In this document: piece by piece, positions 16,054 to 24,137 of the stretch
How positions within the stretch are numbered: position 1 is the first letter of the stretch
Layout of the letters: each line of letters opens with the position of its first letter
DNA from: UMGS1590 sp963558655
Lineage (GTDB): Bacteria > Bacillota > Peptococcia > Peptococcales > Peptococcaceae
Length of the DNA: 64,000 nt
Reading direction: 5' to 3'
NCBI GenBank assembly: GCA_963558655.1
Contig: CAUWHJ010000013.1
Span: 1 to 64,000, forward strand
Notes under the pieces: model-generated
What the model saw: only the letters and a program-made list of their open reading frames with translations
Told to the model about the DNA's origin: nothing
The model's database searches: none
Made by a program: the position numbers and the translations under genes

Positions 16054-16278
16054 TTAAGGAACGGGATCGTAGCCACCTTTAGAGAAGGGATTGCAGCGCA
16101 AAATGCGCCACAATGCCAAAGCGCCGCCCTTAAAGGCGCCGTATTTTGTGATGGCTTCGATGGCGTAGGCCGAGCAAGTCGGCACAAAACGGCATGTTGG
16201 CCCGCCTTTCAAGGCAGAGAGATAGGTTTGATAAAAACGGATCATCCAAAGGAGGCCGTTTTTAATGGGACTTTTCAT
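16054..16278 (-). CDS. yidD: YidD membrane insertion efficiency factor
   Basis: A 74-residue member of the YidD family with the conserved FYQTYLSALKG, CRFVPTCSAYA and RCNPFSKGGYDPVP blocks. It aids YidC-dependent insertion. The start overlaps the end of rnpA by 17 bases, the normal arrangement. Confidence 0.95.
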   Translation of the reverse strand: MKSPIKNGLLWMIRFYQTYLSALKGGPTCRFVPTCSAYAIEAITKYGAFKGGALALWRILRCNPFSKGGYDPVP

Positions 16279-16606
16279 AAATACCGCTTCTTTCTGCGAG
16301 CTTTAGAAATTCTTCTTCCAACATGGCATAATCCAGTGTGGTGATGGGCTTGCGTGCAACCACCACCACATCATAAGCGAGAAAGCCTTCCCAGTGCAAG
16401 CGCACAATTTCAGAAAGGCGGCGTTTGTAAAGATTGCGAACGTGCGCTTTGCCAACTTTTTTCGAGAGAGAAAAGCCAAAGCGGGCGTGGCCGAGGTTGT
16501 TCTTTTTGCTGTAAATGACCATCGTTGGGCAGGCTTTGGCGTTTTTGTAGCGATATATGTGAGAAAATTCCTCTCGCTTTTTGATTCTTCTTGGCGAAGC
16601 AAGCAT
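16262..16606 (-). CDS. rnpA: Ribonuclease P protein component
   Basis: A 114-residue basic RNase P protein. The family block KKVGKAHVRNLYKRRLSE (about 53-70) is complete, with the FSLSKK strand before it. It binds RNase P RNA and aids 5' tRNA maturation. I start at the ATG at 16606 with AAAGGG upstream; a GTG four codons earlier is possible. It lies between rpmH and yidD as usual. Confidence 0.95.
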   Translation of the reverse strand: MLASPRRIKKREEFSHIYRYKNAKACPTMVIYSKKNNLGHARFGFSLSKKVGKAHVRNLYKRRLSEIVRLHWEGFLAYDVVVVARKPITTLDYAMLEEEFLKLAERSGIYEKSH

Positions 16607-16630
16607 GGTATCATTCACCCTTTTTTGACA

Positions 16631-16678
16631 ATAAAGATAAAAGGCCCACTCGATATGATGAAGGCCTTCTTATCTCTA
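16631..16678 (-). terminator. Hairpin between rpmH and rnpA (possible attenuator)
   Basis: On the minus strand GATAAGAAGGCC pairs with GGCCTTTTATC and is followed by a T-rich stretch. It may let rpmH be transcribed more than the distal genes. Confidence 0.5.
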
Positions 16679-16697
16679 TCTCAACTGTCTTTTCCAT

Positions 16698-16832
16698 TTA
16701 CGCGCTGAGCACTTTTCTTCCTTTTGCTCTTCTTCTCTTCAAGACATTGCGACCATTCTTGGAAAGCATTCTTCTACGGAAGCCGTGAACGCGTTTATGT
16801 TTCTTCTTCTTTGGCTGATAGGTACGTTTCAT
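16698..16832 (-). CDS. rpmH: Ribosomal protein L34
   Basis: 44 residues, MKRTYQPKKKKHKRVHGF at the start and the basic tail of L34, complete. The ATG follows AGGAGGTG. A longer frame begins inside the promoter and is not used. Confidence 0.98.
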   Translation of the reverse strand: MKRTYQPKKKKHKRVHGFRRRMLSKNGRNVLKRRRAKGRKVLSA

Positions 16833-16869
16833 ATTCACACCTCCTGAACTTGATTTACACGCATCTATC

Positions 16870-16898
16870 AATTTACTATAAGAGCCGCTATTTGTCAA
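16870..16898 (-). promoter_or_regulatory. Promoter of the rpmH operon
   Basis: On the minus strand TTGACA (16893-16898), 17 bases, then TAAATT (16870-16875), about 38 bases before the rpmH start. Confidence 0.7.
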
Positions 16899-16933
16899 CG
16901 TTTTTCATTGATTTTCCCGAGAATTTTGCGCCT

Positions 16934-17839
16934 TTAAGCATCGCTTGGGGTCTTTGTATCGAGCAGGGTTTCTGCCACCACGCAAAAGAGAATGATGGCG
17001 GCGCCCACCTTACCCCAAAGGCTCAGCTGTTCGCCCAAAAGGAAATACGAAAAGAAGGCGGTGAGCACCGGCGCTGTGCACTGCAAAAGCGCCACGGTGC
17101 GTGAGGAAATGCCGCTTAGGGCGAGATTCTGCAAGAGATAGCCAATGAGCGTGCAGCCAATGGCCAGATACACGATGATGGCCCAGTTGGTAGGCGAAGC
17201 GCCCTGCAAGGTGAGGCCGCCTTCAAAGAAAAAGGCGCAGACGAGCGCAAGCAGCATACTCGCCGCTGCCTGCACGGCGGTGAGGGTGAGGGCATCCATG
17301 GCTTCCATGGCGGTGCCGCCGAAAACCAGTGAGGCAGCAATGAGCACCGCAGAGCCAAGCCCCACCACTTCGCCCATGCCAAAGCCGCTCATGCCGCCGC
17401 AAAAGAGATACAGCCCCACCACCACAAAAAGCTGCAACGGAATATGCACCCAATGGTAGCGTGCGCGGTAGAGCAGAAACGCCAAAAGCGGCGTGAGAAT
17501 GGTCGCCATGGAGCGTAAAAAAGTGGCTGAGGTGGCGGTGGTGAGGTTTAAGGCAATGTTGTTGAGTACATAGCCACCCGCCACGCACAGGGAAGGCACC
17601 AGCCAAAGCCGCACAGGCACCGCCCTAAGCCCTCGCACAATGCGCTTGCCGCACAGCGCAAGCAGCACCAAAAGCGCCAGCGCATAACGCACCGTCATCA
17701 GCGAATACACGCTCATGGATGCGTACGCTGCCTTGGAAATGGGGTCGCCAAATCCGTAGAGCACGCTCTGCATGACAATCAAGGACGCACAAACGCCCGT
17801 CACTTTTGCGCCTGTTGCGCCAACCACTGTTTTCGACAT
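16934..17839 (-). CDS. DMT superfamily (EamA) transporter
   Basis: A 301-residue protein with ten predicted membrane helices in two EamA repeats (about 14-145 and 155-290). The second repeat has the family's LLGEQLSLWGKVGAAIILF end block. Substrates of this class are often amino acids or metabolites, which cannot be told here. It is inserted between recF and rpmH on the same strand, an unusual neighbour in an origin region, and has its own terminator upstream. Confidence 0.85.
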   Translation of the reverse strand: MSKTVVGATGAKVTGVCASLIVMQSVLYGFGDPISKAAYASMSVYSLMTVRYALALLVLLALCGKRIVRGLRAVPVRLWLVPSLCVAGGYVLNNIALNLTTATSATFLRSMATILTPLLAFLLYRARYHWVHIPLQLFVVVGLYLFCGGMSGFGMGEVVGLGSAVLIAASLVFGGTAMEAMDALTLTAVQAAASMLLALVCAFFFEGGLTLQGASPTNWAIIVYLAIGCTLIGYLLQNLALSGISSRTVALLQCTAPVLTAFFSYFLLGEQLSLWGKVGAAIILFCVVAETLLDTKTPSDA

Positions 17840-17914
17840 CTGCTTCCCCGCCTTTTTTGTTTTTTTCTGACTTTTCTCTGTTCACTATAACAAAACACCG
17901 CCAACGCTGGCAAC

Positions 17915-17956
17915 GAAAAAAGAGGCTCTCCGTAGAGAACCTCTTTTTTCGTTGCC
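17915..17956. terminator. Terminator after recF (bidirectional)
   Basis: AAAAGAGG(C)TCTC and GAGA(A)CCTCTTTT form a stem with T-runs on both strands. Confidence 0.85.
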
Positions 17957-17969
17957 TGTATCTCGGGCT

Positions 17970-19088
17970 TTATTCTGTAACAGCGCCGTTTGCCACATGA
18001 AAAATGGGATTATAGCCAAAGCCCTGAAAGCTAAAATCCATGTCGGTGCCGGTGATGAAGGTTTGAATCTGCTTTTTTACGACAATTTCCATCACTGCAC
18101 GCTGGCGGTCTTTGTCCAGCTCGCTCATCACATCGTCCAAAAGAAGCAGGGGCTTTTGCCCGAGCTTTTTCTCAAACGCCAAGGTGGCAGCCAGTTTCAT
18201 GGAAAGCACGGCGGTGCGCTGCTGGCCCTGGCTGCCATAGGTGCGGAGGTCGATGCCGTTTTCGTAGAACACAAGGTCATCACGATGCGGCCCTGCCAAA
18301 CTCTGCCCACGGCGAATTTCTTCTTCCTCCAGCTCGGCAAGCAGCGAAAGAAAATGCGCCTTCATCACGGTGTCGTCCTCGTGCAGCACCTGTCCCAGGC
18401 TGGACTGATAGGTGAGGTCGAAACGGCCCTTCTGGCCTGTGAGGAAGGTGTGCACTCTTCGTGCCTGCGGCACCAGAAATGCCAGAAGATCCAGCCGTTT
18501 GCGAATCATCGCCACGCCCAGCCCCACCAGCTGCAAATTCCACGGCACAAGCTGGCTTTTTTCGGCACGATGACGGCGAATGTCGCGCAAAAGCTCACCA
18601 CGCTGCGCCAGCACTCGCTCGTAGGCGTGGCGGGTGGCTTCATAATCGGGATAGAGTGCTTCCAGGTCACGGTCGATAAAACGCCGCCGCTCAGATGGCC
18701 CGTCTTTAATCACACTCAAGTCATCGGGCGTAAAAAGCACCGCTGCAAGGCGTGCCGGCAGCTGGCTCATGCGGCTGTATTTCACGCCGTTGAGCTTGAT
18801 GCGCTTGCGGTGCGCCGGATCGTAGTAAATTTCCAGATGCTGCCTGCGGCTGGTTTCGTCAAGCACAAACAACCCCTGCACACGGAAATAATTGCGGTTC
18901 CAGTGCACCAGCTCCTGGTCTTTGTTGCCGCGAAAATTTTTCCCGTAGCAGAGGTAGTAAATGCTCTCCAACAGATTGGTTTTGCCCTGGCCATTGGCGC
19001 CAATGAAGATGTTTAGCGTTGGGTGCAGCGACAGCGTTTGGCTGCCATAGTTGCGCCAATCCTGGAGGGTGAGTTCCTGCAAAATCAT
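17970..19088 (-). CDS. recF: DNA replication and repair protein RecF
   Basis: A 372-residue SMC-like ATPase. The Walker A is GANGQGKT (30-37), the signature is near residue 270 (YGSQGQQRT), and the Walker B is LLLLDDVMSELD. It loads RecA at gapped DNA with RecO and RecR. It is the last gene of dnaA-dnaN-recF, 14 bases after dnaN, with the stop close to a strong terminator. Confidence 0.97.
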   Translation of the reverse strand: MILQELTLQDWRNYGSQTLSLHPTLNIFIGANGQGKTNLLESIYYLCYGKNFRGNKDQELVHWNRNYFRVQGLFVLDETSRRQHLEIYYDPAHRKRIKLNGVKYSRMSQLPARLAAVLFTPDDLSVIKDGPSERRRFIDRDLEALYPDYEATRHAYERVLAQRGELLRDIRRHRAEKSQLVPWNLQLVGLGVAMIRKRLDLLAFLVPQARRVHTFLTGQKGRFDLTYQSSLGQVLHEDDTVMKAHFLSLLAELEEEEIRRGQSLAGPHRDDLVFYENGIDLRTYGSQGQQRTAVLSMKLAATLAFEKKLGQKPLLLLDDVMSELDKDRQRAVMEIVVKKQIQTFITGTDMDFSFQGFGYNPIFHVANGAVTE

Positions 19089-19102
19089 CTTTTTTTCTCA
19101 AA

Positions 19103-20224
19103 TTATTGTCTCAGTGGCAGCAAAAGATAGAGATAGCGTTCGTCGTTTTTCGGCTTGAACACACAAGGGCCAAGGTCGCCGCTCATCTCTACGTCCAGTG
19201 CATCGTAGTGCATTTTGCTGAGCGCATCGGCAAGAAAGGCAGCGTTAAAGAGAATGTTGACTTCATCGCCCTCCATATAGATGCCGATTTCTTCGTTCAC
19301 CTGTCCACGTTCGGACGCTGTGCGAATGGTCATGCGGCCGCTTTCCACGTGCATACGAATTACAGAGGTGCCGTCTCTGTCTCTGCCAAAGAGGGTGGCA
19401 CGCTCAATAGACTGACGCAGCGCCGTGCGTTCAATATCAAAATGAGTGGTGTGCGATTTTGGCAGCGCCGCACGATAAGGAGGAAATTCCCCTTTAATGA
19501 GCTGGCTGGTAATTTGCACGTTGCCACATTCAAAAAGAATCTGGTTTTTCGTGATGGACATATGAATGATGGCATCTTCTTCGGCAATGGCAATCACTTC
19601 CTGCAATGCACGCACAGGAATCACCACATGGTAATCGCCGCCGCTTTCGTTGTTGACCTTATCCTGCATCATCGCCAAACGGAACGAATCGGTACCGACA
19701 ACGGTGAGATCGTTGCCGTTGACTTCAAAGAGCAAACCGGTGAAGATGGGGCGCAAGTCTTCTTTGCGGGCAGCAAACGAGGTTTGACGCACCAAATCTG
19801 CCAGGGTGGTTTGCGAAATGCTCATGCAGTGCAGAATGTCCATCTTTGGTGGTTTAGGAAAATCATAGCCTGGCCAGCCGTTCATTTCGGTGTCGTTTTG
19901 GTCGTAATGAATGGTCATTTTATCCTGGCCATTATAAGAGATGTTTTCAAACATCAGGTTAGTATCTGGCAGGCGCATGACGAAATCTCGGAACGATTTG
20001 CCGCTGACAACGGTATCCCCTTCTTCGATCACGTCCACCGGTACCGTACACTGAATACGCAAACCGGTATTTTCGATGGTGTCGGTTGCCACCATGGTGA
20101 GGTGGCCGTTCTTTGCAGACAGATAAATCCCGCTCAAGATGGGCTGCATGGCTTTTGCGGAAAGCGCACGCTGTACCACGCCCAAACCGGTGGTGAGGTT
20201 TTCTTTGATGGCGGTGAATTTCAT
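19103..20224 (-). CDS. dnaN: DNA polymerase III beta subunit (sliding clamp)
   Basis: A 373-residue clamp with three beta-clamp domains, MKFTAIKENLTTGL at the start and the YLLLPLR C-terminus that contacts partners. The RBS AAGGAGAGG precedes the ATG. It tethers the replicative polymerase to DNA. Confidence 0.97.
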   Translation of the reverse strand: MKFTAIKENLTTGLGVVQRALSAKAMQPILSGIYLSAKNGHLTMVATDTIENTGLRIQCTVPVDVIEEGDTVVSGKSFRDFVMRLPDTNLMFENISYNGQDKMTIHYDQNDTEMNGWPGYDFPKPPKMDILHCMSISQTTLADLVRQTSFAARKEDLRPIFTGLLFEVNGNDLTVVGTDSFRLAMMQDKVNNESGGDYHVVIPVRALQEVIAIAEEDAIIHMSITKNQILFECGNVQITSQLIKGEFPPYRAALPKSHTTHFDIERTALRQSIERATLFGRDRDGTSVIRMHVESGRMTIRTASERGQVNEEIGIYMEGDEVNILFNAAFLADALSKMHYDALDVEMSGDLGPCVFKPKNDERYLYLLLPLRQ

Positions 20225-20766
20225 GATGCTCTTCCTCTCCTTCTATGATATAGGTTAGTAGTCGTAGTATTAGGCACTGTGGATTTGTTGAAAAGCCGTT
20301 CAAATGCAGTGTTTTCAAGGCGTTTTTCCTGTTGAAAACCATTGGGATAGCAAAGGCGGGTTTTCAACAACTTCCACAGCGTTTTTTGTTTTCCCCAGAA
20401 AATCACATGTGGAAAACGATTTTTTGGAAAAAGCTGTGAAAAAGCAATGAATAAAAATTCATAAGCGTGAATAATAACGACAGCAAGCGATTTTCAAAAA
20501 TCGGTGAAGGTTGGTCAGTTTTATGGCGCACGTTGGCGTTCACTAGGGATAACCTCTGCTATTTATCCACAAAAAACGGTCGTGTGTGGAAAACTTTGTG
20601 GATAAATCAGCCGAAATTAACGGATTTTCAGAGGTTTTCCACATAAATCCTCGGTTTTGCGGGTTACGTTTCACACAGTAGGTGGAAAACCTCTGTTTTT
20701 GCTGTTTTATGTGCAAAAGTTTTCCACGGCGTTCTCGCTTGCATATTCTTTACGGGCTTATGCAGC
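20225..20766. other. oriC subregion A: DnaA boxes between dnaA and dnaN
   Basis: No gene fits here. Perfect DnaA boxes TTATCCACA lie at 20563-20571 (+) and 20597-20605 (-). Variants TTTTCCACA/TGTGGAAAA occur at 20408-20416, 20585-20593 and 20635-20643, with a TTTTCCACG at 20720-20728. An AT-rich stretch at 20440-20480 could be an unwinding element. It is transcribed through from dnaA to dnaN. Confidence 0.85.
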
Positions 20767-22173
20767 TTAGGATTCGATGGCACGGCGAATGTTGTGAATG
20801 TCGCTTTGCAGAAGCGGGTCTTGCGAGAGACTGTCCTCAATTTTGTCGATGGCATTGGAAACGGTGCTGTGGTCTTTCTTGAAAAGTTTGCCAATGGCTG
20901 GCAGGCTCATGGAGAGCAGATTGCGGCAGAAATACATCGACACCTGGCGTGGCAAAAGCACGTCTTTTTTGCGGCTGGTGCCCATCATTTTGTCACGGGA
21001 AAGACCGTAATACTCGCACACTTTCGTGATAACGATGTCTTGTGTCAGGTGCTTTTCATGGGTGACTTTGTTTTTGATGGTGCGTTCTGCCAGTTCCAGC
21101 GTAATCGGCTGGTTGGAGATGCGTGCCGTGCTGATGAGGGTTTGCAGCGCCCCTTCTAAGGTACGAATGTTCACATCAACATTATCAACAATGTATTCAA
21201 TGATGCGGTTGTCCACCACGGCGTTTTCCATTTCTGCCTTCTTTTGCAAGATGGCGATGCGGGTTTCCAGATTTGGTACTTGAATGTCGCTCAACACGCC
21301 GCCTTCAAAACGGGTGACCAGGCGTTCTTCCAAATCGGGAATTTCGCGCGGCAATTTATCAGAGGTGATGATGATTTGGCGGTTGTTGTTGCGGAGCTGC
21401 TCAAAAGTATGGAAGAATTCTTCCTGGGTTCCTTCTTTACCGGTCAAAAATTGAATATCGTCAATCAAAAGAATATCCACGTTGCGGTATTTATCCCGAA
21501 ATGCCACGTTTTGGTTGGAAGAAATCGAAGAAATGTATTCGTTGGTAAAGTTTTCGCAGGTGGTGAACTTGATTTTGGCGTTCGGCTGTGCCTGCAAAAT
21601 CTGGTAGGCGATGGCATTGATGAGGTGGGTTTTGCCAAGGCCGGAATTGCCATAGATGAACAGCGGGTTGATGGTTTTCACACAGTCCAAATCACGGCTC
21701 ATATCATCGGCGATGGCTTTGCAGAAAGCGTGCGCTGCTTCGTTGTTTTTGCCAATGACGAAGGTTTCAAAGGTATAGTTTGGCTGCAATTTGTGGCCGT
21801 CCAACACTTCCAGGCGTGGGGTTGGGCCGGCAGGCGTGAGGGTGTCAAAAATGTCGTGCTCGTTGCCCTTGCCTACCTCTTTTTTTTCAGCGCGCAGCTG
21901 GCGAAACTGTTCTGCCGATTCGCTGTCCAAAAAACGGATGTCAACATGGTCTTCCCCCAGCGCTTTACGCACCCATGTGAGCAGCGAATCCCCAAAGCCA
22001 AGATCCGTCAAGCCGGATCGCTGGGCATCGTTGTTTACCTCCACCACATAATGATGATCTACAAAATCCAGCGGCATCAAATCCCGATACCAGGCATTGT
22101 AGATAACGTCGGTCACCTCATTTTTAATCTGCATGAGGGCTGTTTGCCACGCCTGCATATAACGTTGCTCCAT
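20767..22173 (-). CDS. dnaA: Chromosomal replication initiator DnaA
   Basis: A 468-residue DnaA. It has domain I (about 1-85), an acidic linker, an AAA+ domain with Walker A GNSGLGKT (175-182) and Walker B ILLIDDIQFL, and the domain IV signature DHSTVSNAI near residue 440 that binds DnaA boxes. The ATG at 22173 is preceded by TTGGAGG; a longer frame of 27 residues has no RBS and contains an origin box. It initiates replication at the flanking boxes and probably regulates its own gene. Confidence 0.97.
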   Translation of the reverse strand: MEQRYMQAWQTALMQIKNEVTDVIYNAWYRDLMPLDFVDHHYVVEVNNDAQRSGLTDLGFGDSLLTWVRKALGEDHVDIRFLDSESAEQFRQLRAEKKEVGKGNEHDIFDTLTPAGPTPRLEVLDGHKLQPNYTFETFVIGKNNEAAHAFCKAIADDMSRDLDCVKTINPLFIYGNSGLGKTHLINAIAYQILQAQPNAKIKFTTCENFTNEYISSISSNQNVAFRDKYRNVDILLIDDIQFLTGKEGTQEEFFHTFEQLRNNNRQIIITSDKLPREIPDLEERLVTRFEGGVLSDIQVPNLETRIAILQKKAEMENAVVDNRIIEYIVDNVDVNIRTLEGALQTLISTARISNQPITLELAERTIKNKVTHEKHLTQDIVITKVCEYYGLSRDKMMGTSRKKDVLLPRQVSMYFCRNLLSMSLPAIGKLFKKDHSTVSNAIDKIEDSLSQDPLLQSDIHNIRRAIES

Positions 22174-22571
22174 AATGGTTCCTCCAATTTTTATTGCTAG
22201 AGACGACTTTTCCACAAAATGTGGATGAATGGGCTGTGGAAAAAAGGTCGTCACAAATCATGCTCTCATAATCATAGCATACAAATTTCATTTTCGCACC
22301 CTCTGAAACACCGTTTAGAAAACGCTTTGGTGCACTTTTCCATAGGCTTTTCAACAGTTCCGCAGGAGCTTTCCAAAGCCTTAATAAAATCAACACCTGT
22401 ATCTGACGGGATTTGAGGTAGTTTTCCACATATCCCCAGAATGTGAAAAAAACTTTTCCACAAGCGTAAAATTTTTTTACACAGCCTCTTTTTGTAAAAA
22501 CGACGTCTTCCACAAGAAAATCCACACACCCGTTCTCTAGTAGGCACTATGAACGCAAGGGGCGAGATATG

Positions 22572-22602
22572 CACTTTTCCACAGTTTTCTTGTGGAAAAG
22601 TG
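22572..22602. repeat. Inverted repeat of two DnaA-like boxes
   Basis: CACTTTTCCACA, seven bases, then TGTGGAAAAGTG: a perfect 12-bp inverted repeat that embeds two head-to-head boxes. Confidence 0.85.
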
Positions 22603-22702
22603 TTGATTATTGTGGAAAAATCAGACAATAAAGAACAAGATGTCAACAGTTTTGGCGCTGCGTTGGGGAAAACAGGGGACGCTTTTGACGGGTGTTTTTG
22701 CG

Positions 22703-22732
22703 TTGCCGTGGCTTTGGCGTTTGTGCTACACT
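22703..22732 (+). promoter_or_regulatory. Candidate promoter of mnmE
   Basis: TTGCCG (22703-22708), 18 bases, then TACACT (22727-22732), 33 bases before the mnmE start. Confidence 0.45.
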
Positions 22733-22765
22733 AGGGAGAGATTTTAGAGAAATGGGGAATCATTC

Positions 22766-24124
22766 ATGGGCGTCACGGATACGATTGCGGCGATTATTAC
22801 AGCGCCTGGGCGTGCAGCGGTTGGCATCATTCGTTTGAGTGGTGCACAGGCGGTGGAGCTGGCGCAGGCAGTATATGAAGGAAAGGCGGATTTTTCTCAG
22901 GCAGAAAGCCACACGATTCACTATGGCTGGGTGCGTGAGGGCGACAGGCGCATTGATGAGGCGTTGTTTTTGCTGATGCGTGGGCCACGCAGCTATACGG
23001 GCGAAGATGTGGTGGAGATTCAATGCCACGGGGGCACCACTTCGACGCAGGAGATTTTGCGTTTGCTTCTTAAAAAGGGGGCACGTTTGGCAGATGCAGG
23101 CGAGTTTACAAAACGTGCGTTTGTGAATGGCAAGCTGGATCTGACTCGGGCAGAAGCGGTGATGGACATTGTGGACGCTAAGAGCGAGGCGGCGCTGGCA
23201 CAGGCGGTGGCGCAAAAAAGCGGTGTGCTGGAGGCACGGATTCGCAGTGCGCGTGATGCGGTGTTGGAGCTGGTGGCGTTTATTCAGGCGGATTTGGATT
23301 ATCCGGAGGACGATATTGAACGCCTGAGCGATGAGGAGCTGGCGGAGCGTGTGGGCGCAGTGGCTGAGGACGTGGCTGCGCTGGTGCAGTCGGCAGAGCG
23401 TGGGCGTGTGTACCGTGAGGGTGTGCGTATGGTCATCATGGGGGCGCCGAATGTGGGCAAGTCGAGCTTGCTCAATGCGCTCTTGGGGCGTGATCGTGCG
23501 ATTGTGACGGATATTGCCGGCACCACCCGTGATGTAGTGACGGAACATTTGACGATTCACGGTGTGCCGGTGGAAATTTTGGATACGGCGGGGATTCGTG
23601 AAACGGCCGATCAAATTGAAGCGATTGGCGTGGAGCGTGCCCGTGAGGCGGCGCAGGAAGCGGATTTGGTGCTTTATGTGATTGATTCTGCCCGTGGCGC
23701 CAGTGACGAGGATGTGGCACAAATGCGAGCACTTTCGGATAAGGCGTTGATTTTGGTGGCAAATAAGAGCGATTTGGCACCGGAGGCAGCGCTGCCGGAG
23801 GGCGTGCCGGTGGTGCGTACAGCGGCAAAGGCCGGTGTGGGCATGGAGGCATTGGAAGATGCCATTGCCGCACAGATTCTTTCTGATGCGCGTGTGGGCA
23901 CAGGCGATGCCGCGGTGGTGTCAAACGCACGGCATCTGGCATTGTTGGAGCGCACGCAGAGCGATTTGGCGAGCTTCTTAGAGGGGCTTTCTTTTGGCAT
24001 GAGCAAAGATATTTTGGTGATTGATTTGCAAAATGCCTGGGAAAATTTAGGGATGATTACTGGCGATACGGCATCGGAAGACCTCATTGATACGATTTTT
24101 GCAAACTTTTGCCTGGGAAAATAG
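22766..24124 (+). CDS. mnmE: tRNA modification GTPase MnmE
   Basis: A 452-residue protein with an N-terminal folate-binding domain, a helical domain and an inserted Ras-like GTPase domain: GAPNVGKS (226-233), GTTRD, DTAG and NKSD. It ends in CLGK, the usual C-terminal Cys motif. With MnmG it makes the carboxymethylaminomethyl group on U34 of certain tRNAs. The start codon is preceded by a weak AATGGGGA. mnmG follows at 13 bases. Confidence 0.96.
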   Translation: MGVTDTIAAIITAPGRAAVGIIRLSGAQAVELAQAVYEGKADFSQAESHTIHYGWVREGDRRIDEALFLLMRGPRSYTGEDVVEIQCHGGTTSTQEILRLLLKKGARLADAGEFTKRAFVNGKLDLTRAEAVMDIVDAKSEAALAQAVAQKSGVLEARIRSARDAVLELVAFIQADLDYPEDDIERLSDEELAERVGAVAEDVAALVQSAERGRVYREGVRMVIMGAPNVGKSSLLNALLGRDRAIVTDIAGTTRDVVTEHLTIHGVPVEILDTAGIRETADQIEAIGVERAREAAQEADLVLYVIDSARGASDEDVAQMRALSDKALILVANKSDLAPEAALPEGVPVVRTAAKAGVGMEALEDAIAAQILSDARVGTGDAAVVSNARHLALLERTQSDLASFLEGLSFGMSKDILVIDLQNAWENLGMITGDTASEDLIDTIFANFCLGK

Positions 24125-24137
24125 GAGCACTTTTATT

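Larger units (their letters stand above)
22174..22765. other. oriC subregion B: DnaA boxes between dnaA and mnmE
   Basis: This divergent gap has at least six TTTTCCACA-type boxes: 22208-22216, 22422-22430, 22454-22462, 22575-22583 on the plus strand, and 22235-22243, 22591-22599, 22611-22619 on the minus strand, plus TGTGGATGA at 22220. No coding sequence was seen. Genes diverge from here, so this is the likely start of bidirectional replication. Confidence 0.85.

Noticed and set aside
19106..20248. 380-codon plus-strand frame opposite dnaN
   Set aside because: A shadow of dnaN; composition is rich in His, Phe and Cys as expected for antisense reading.
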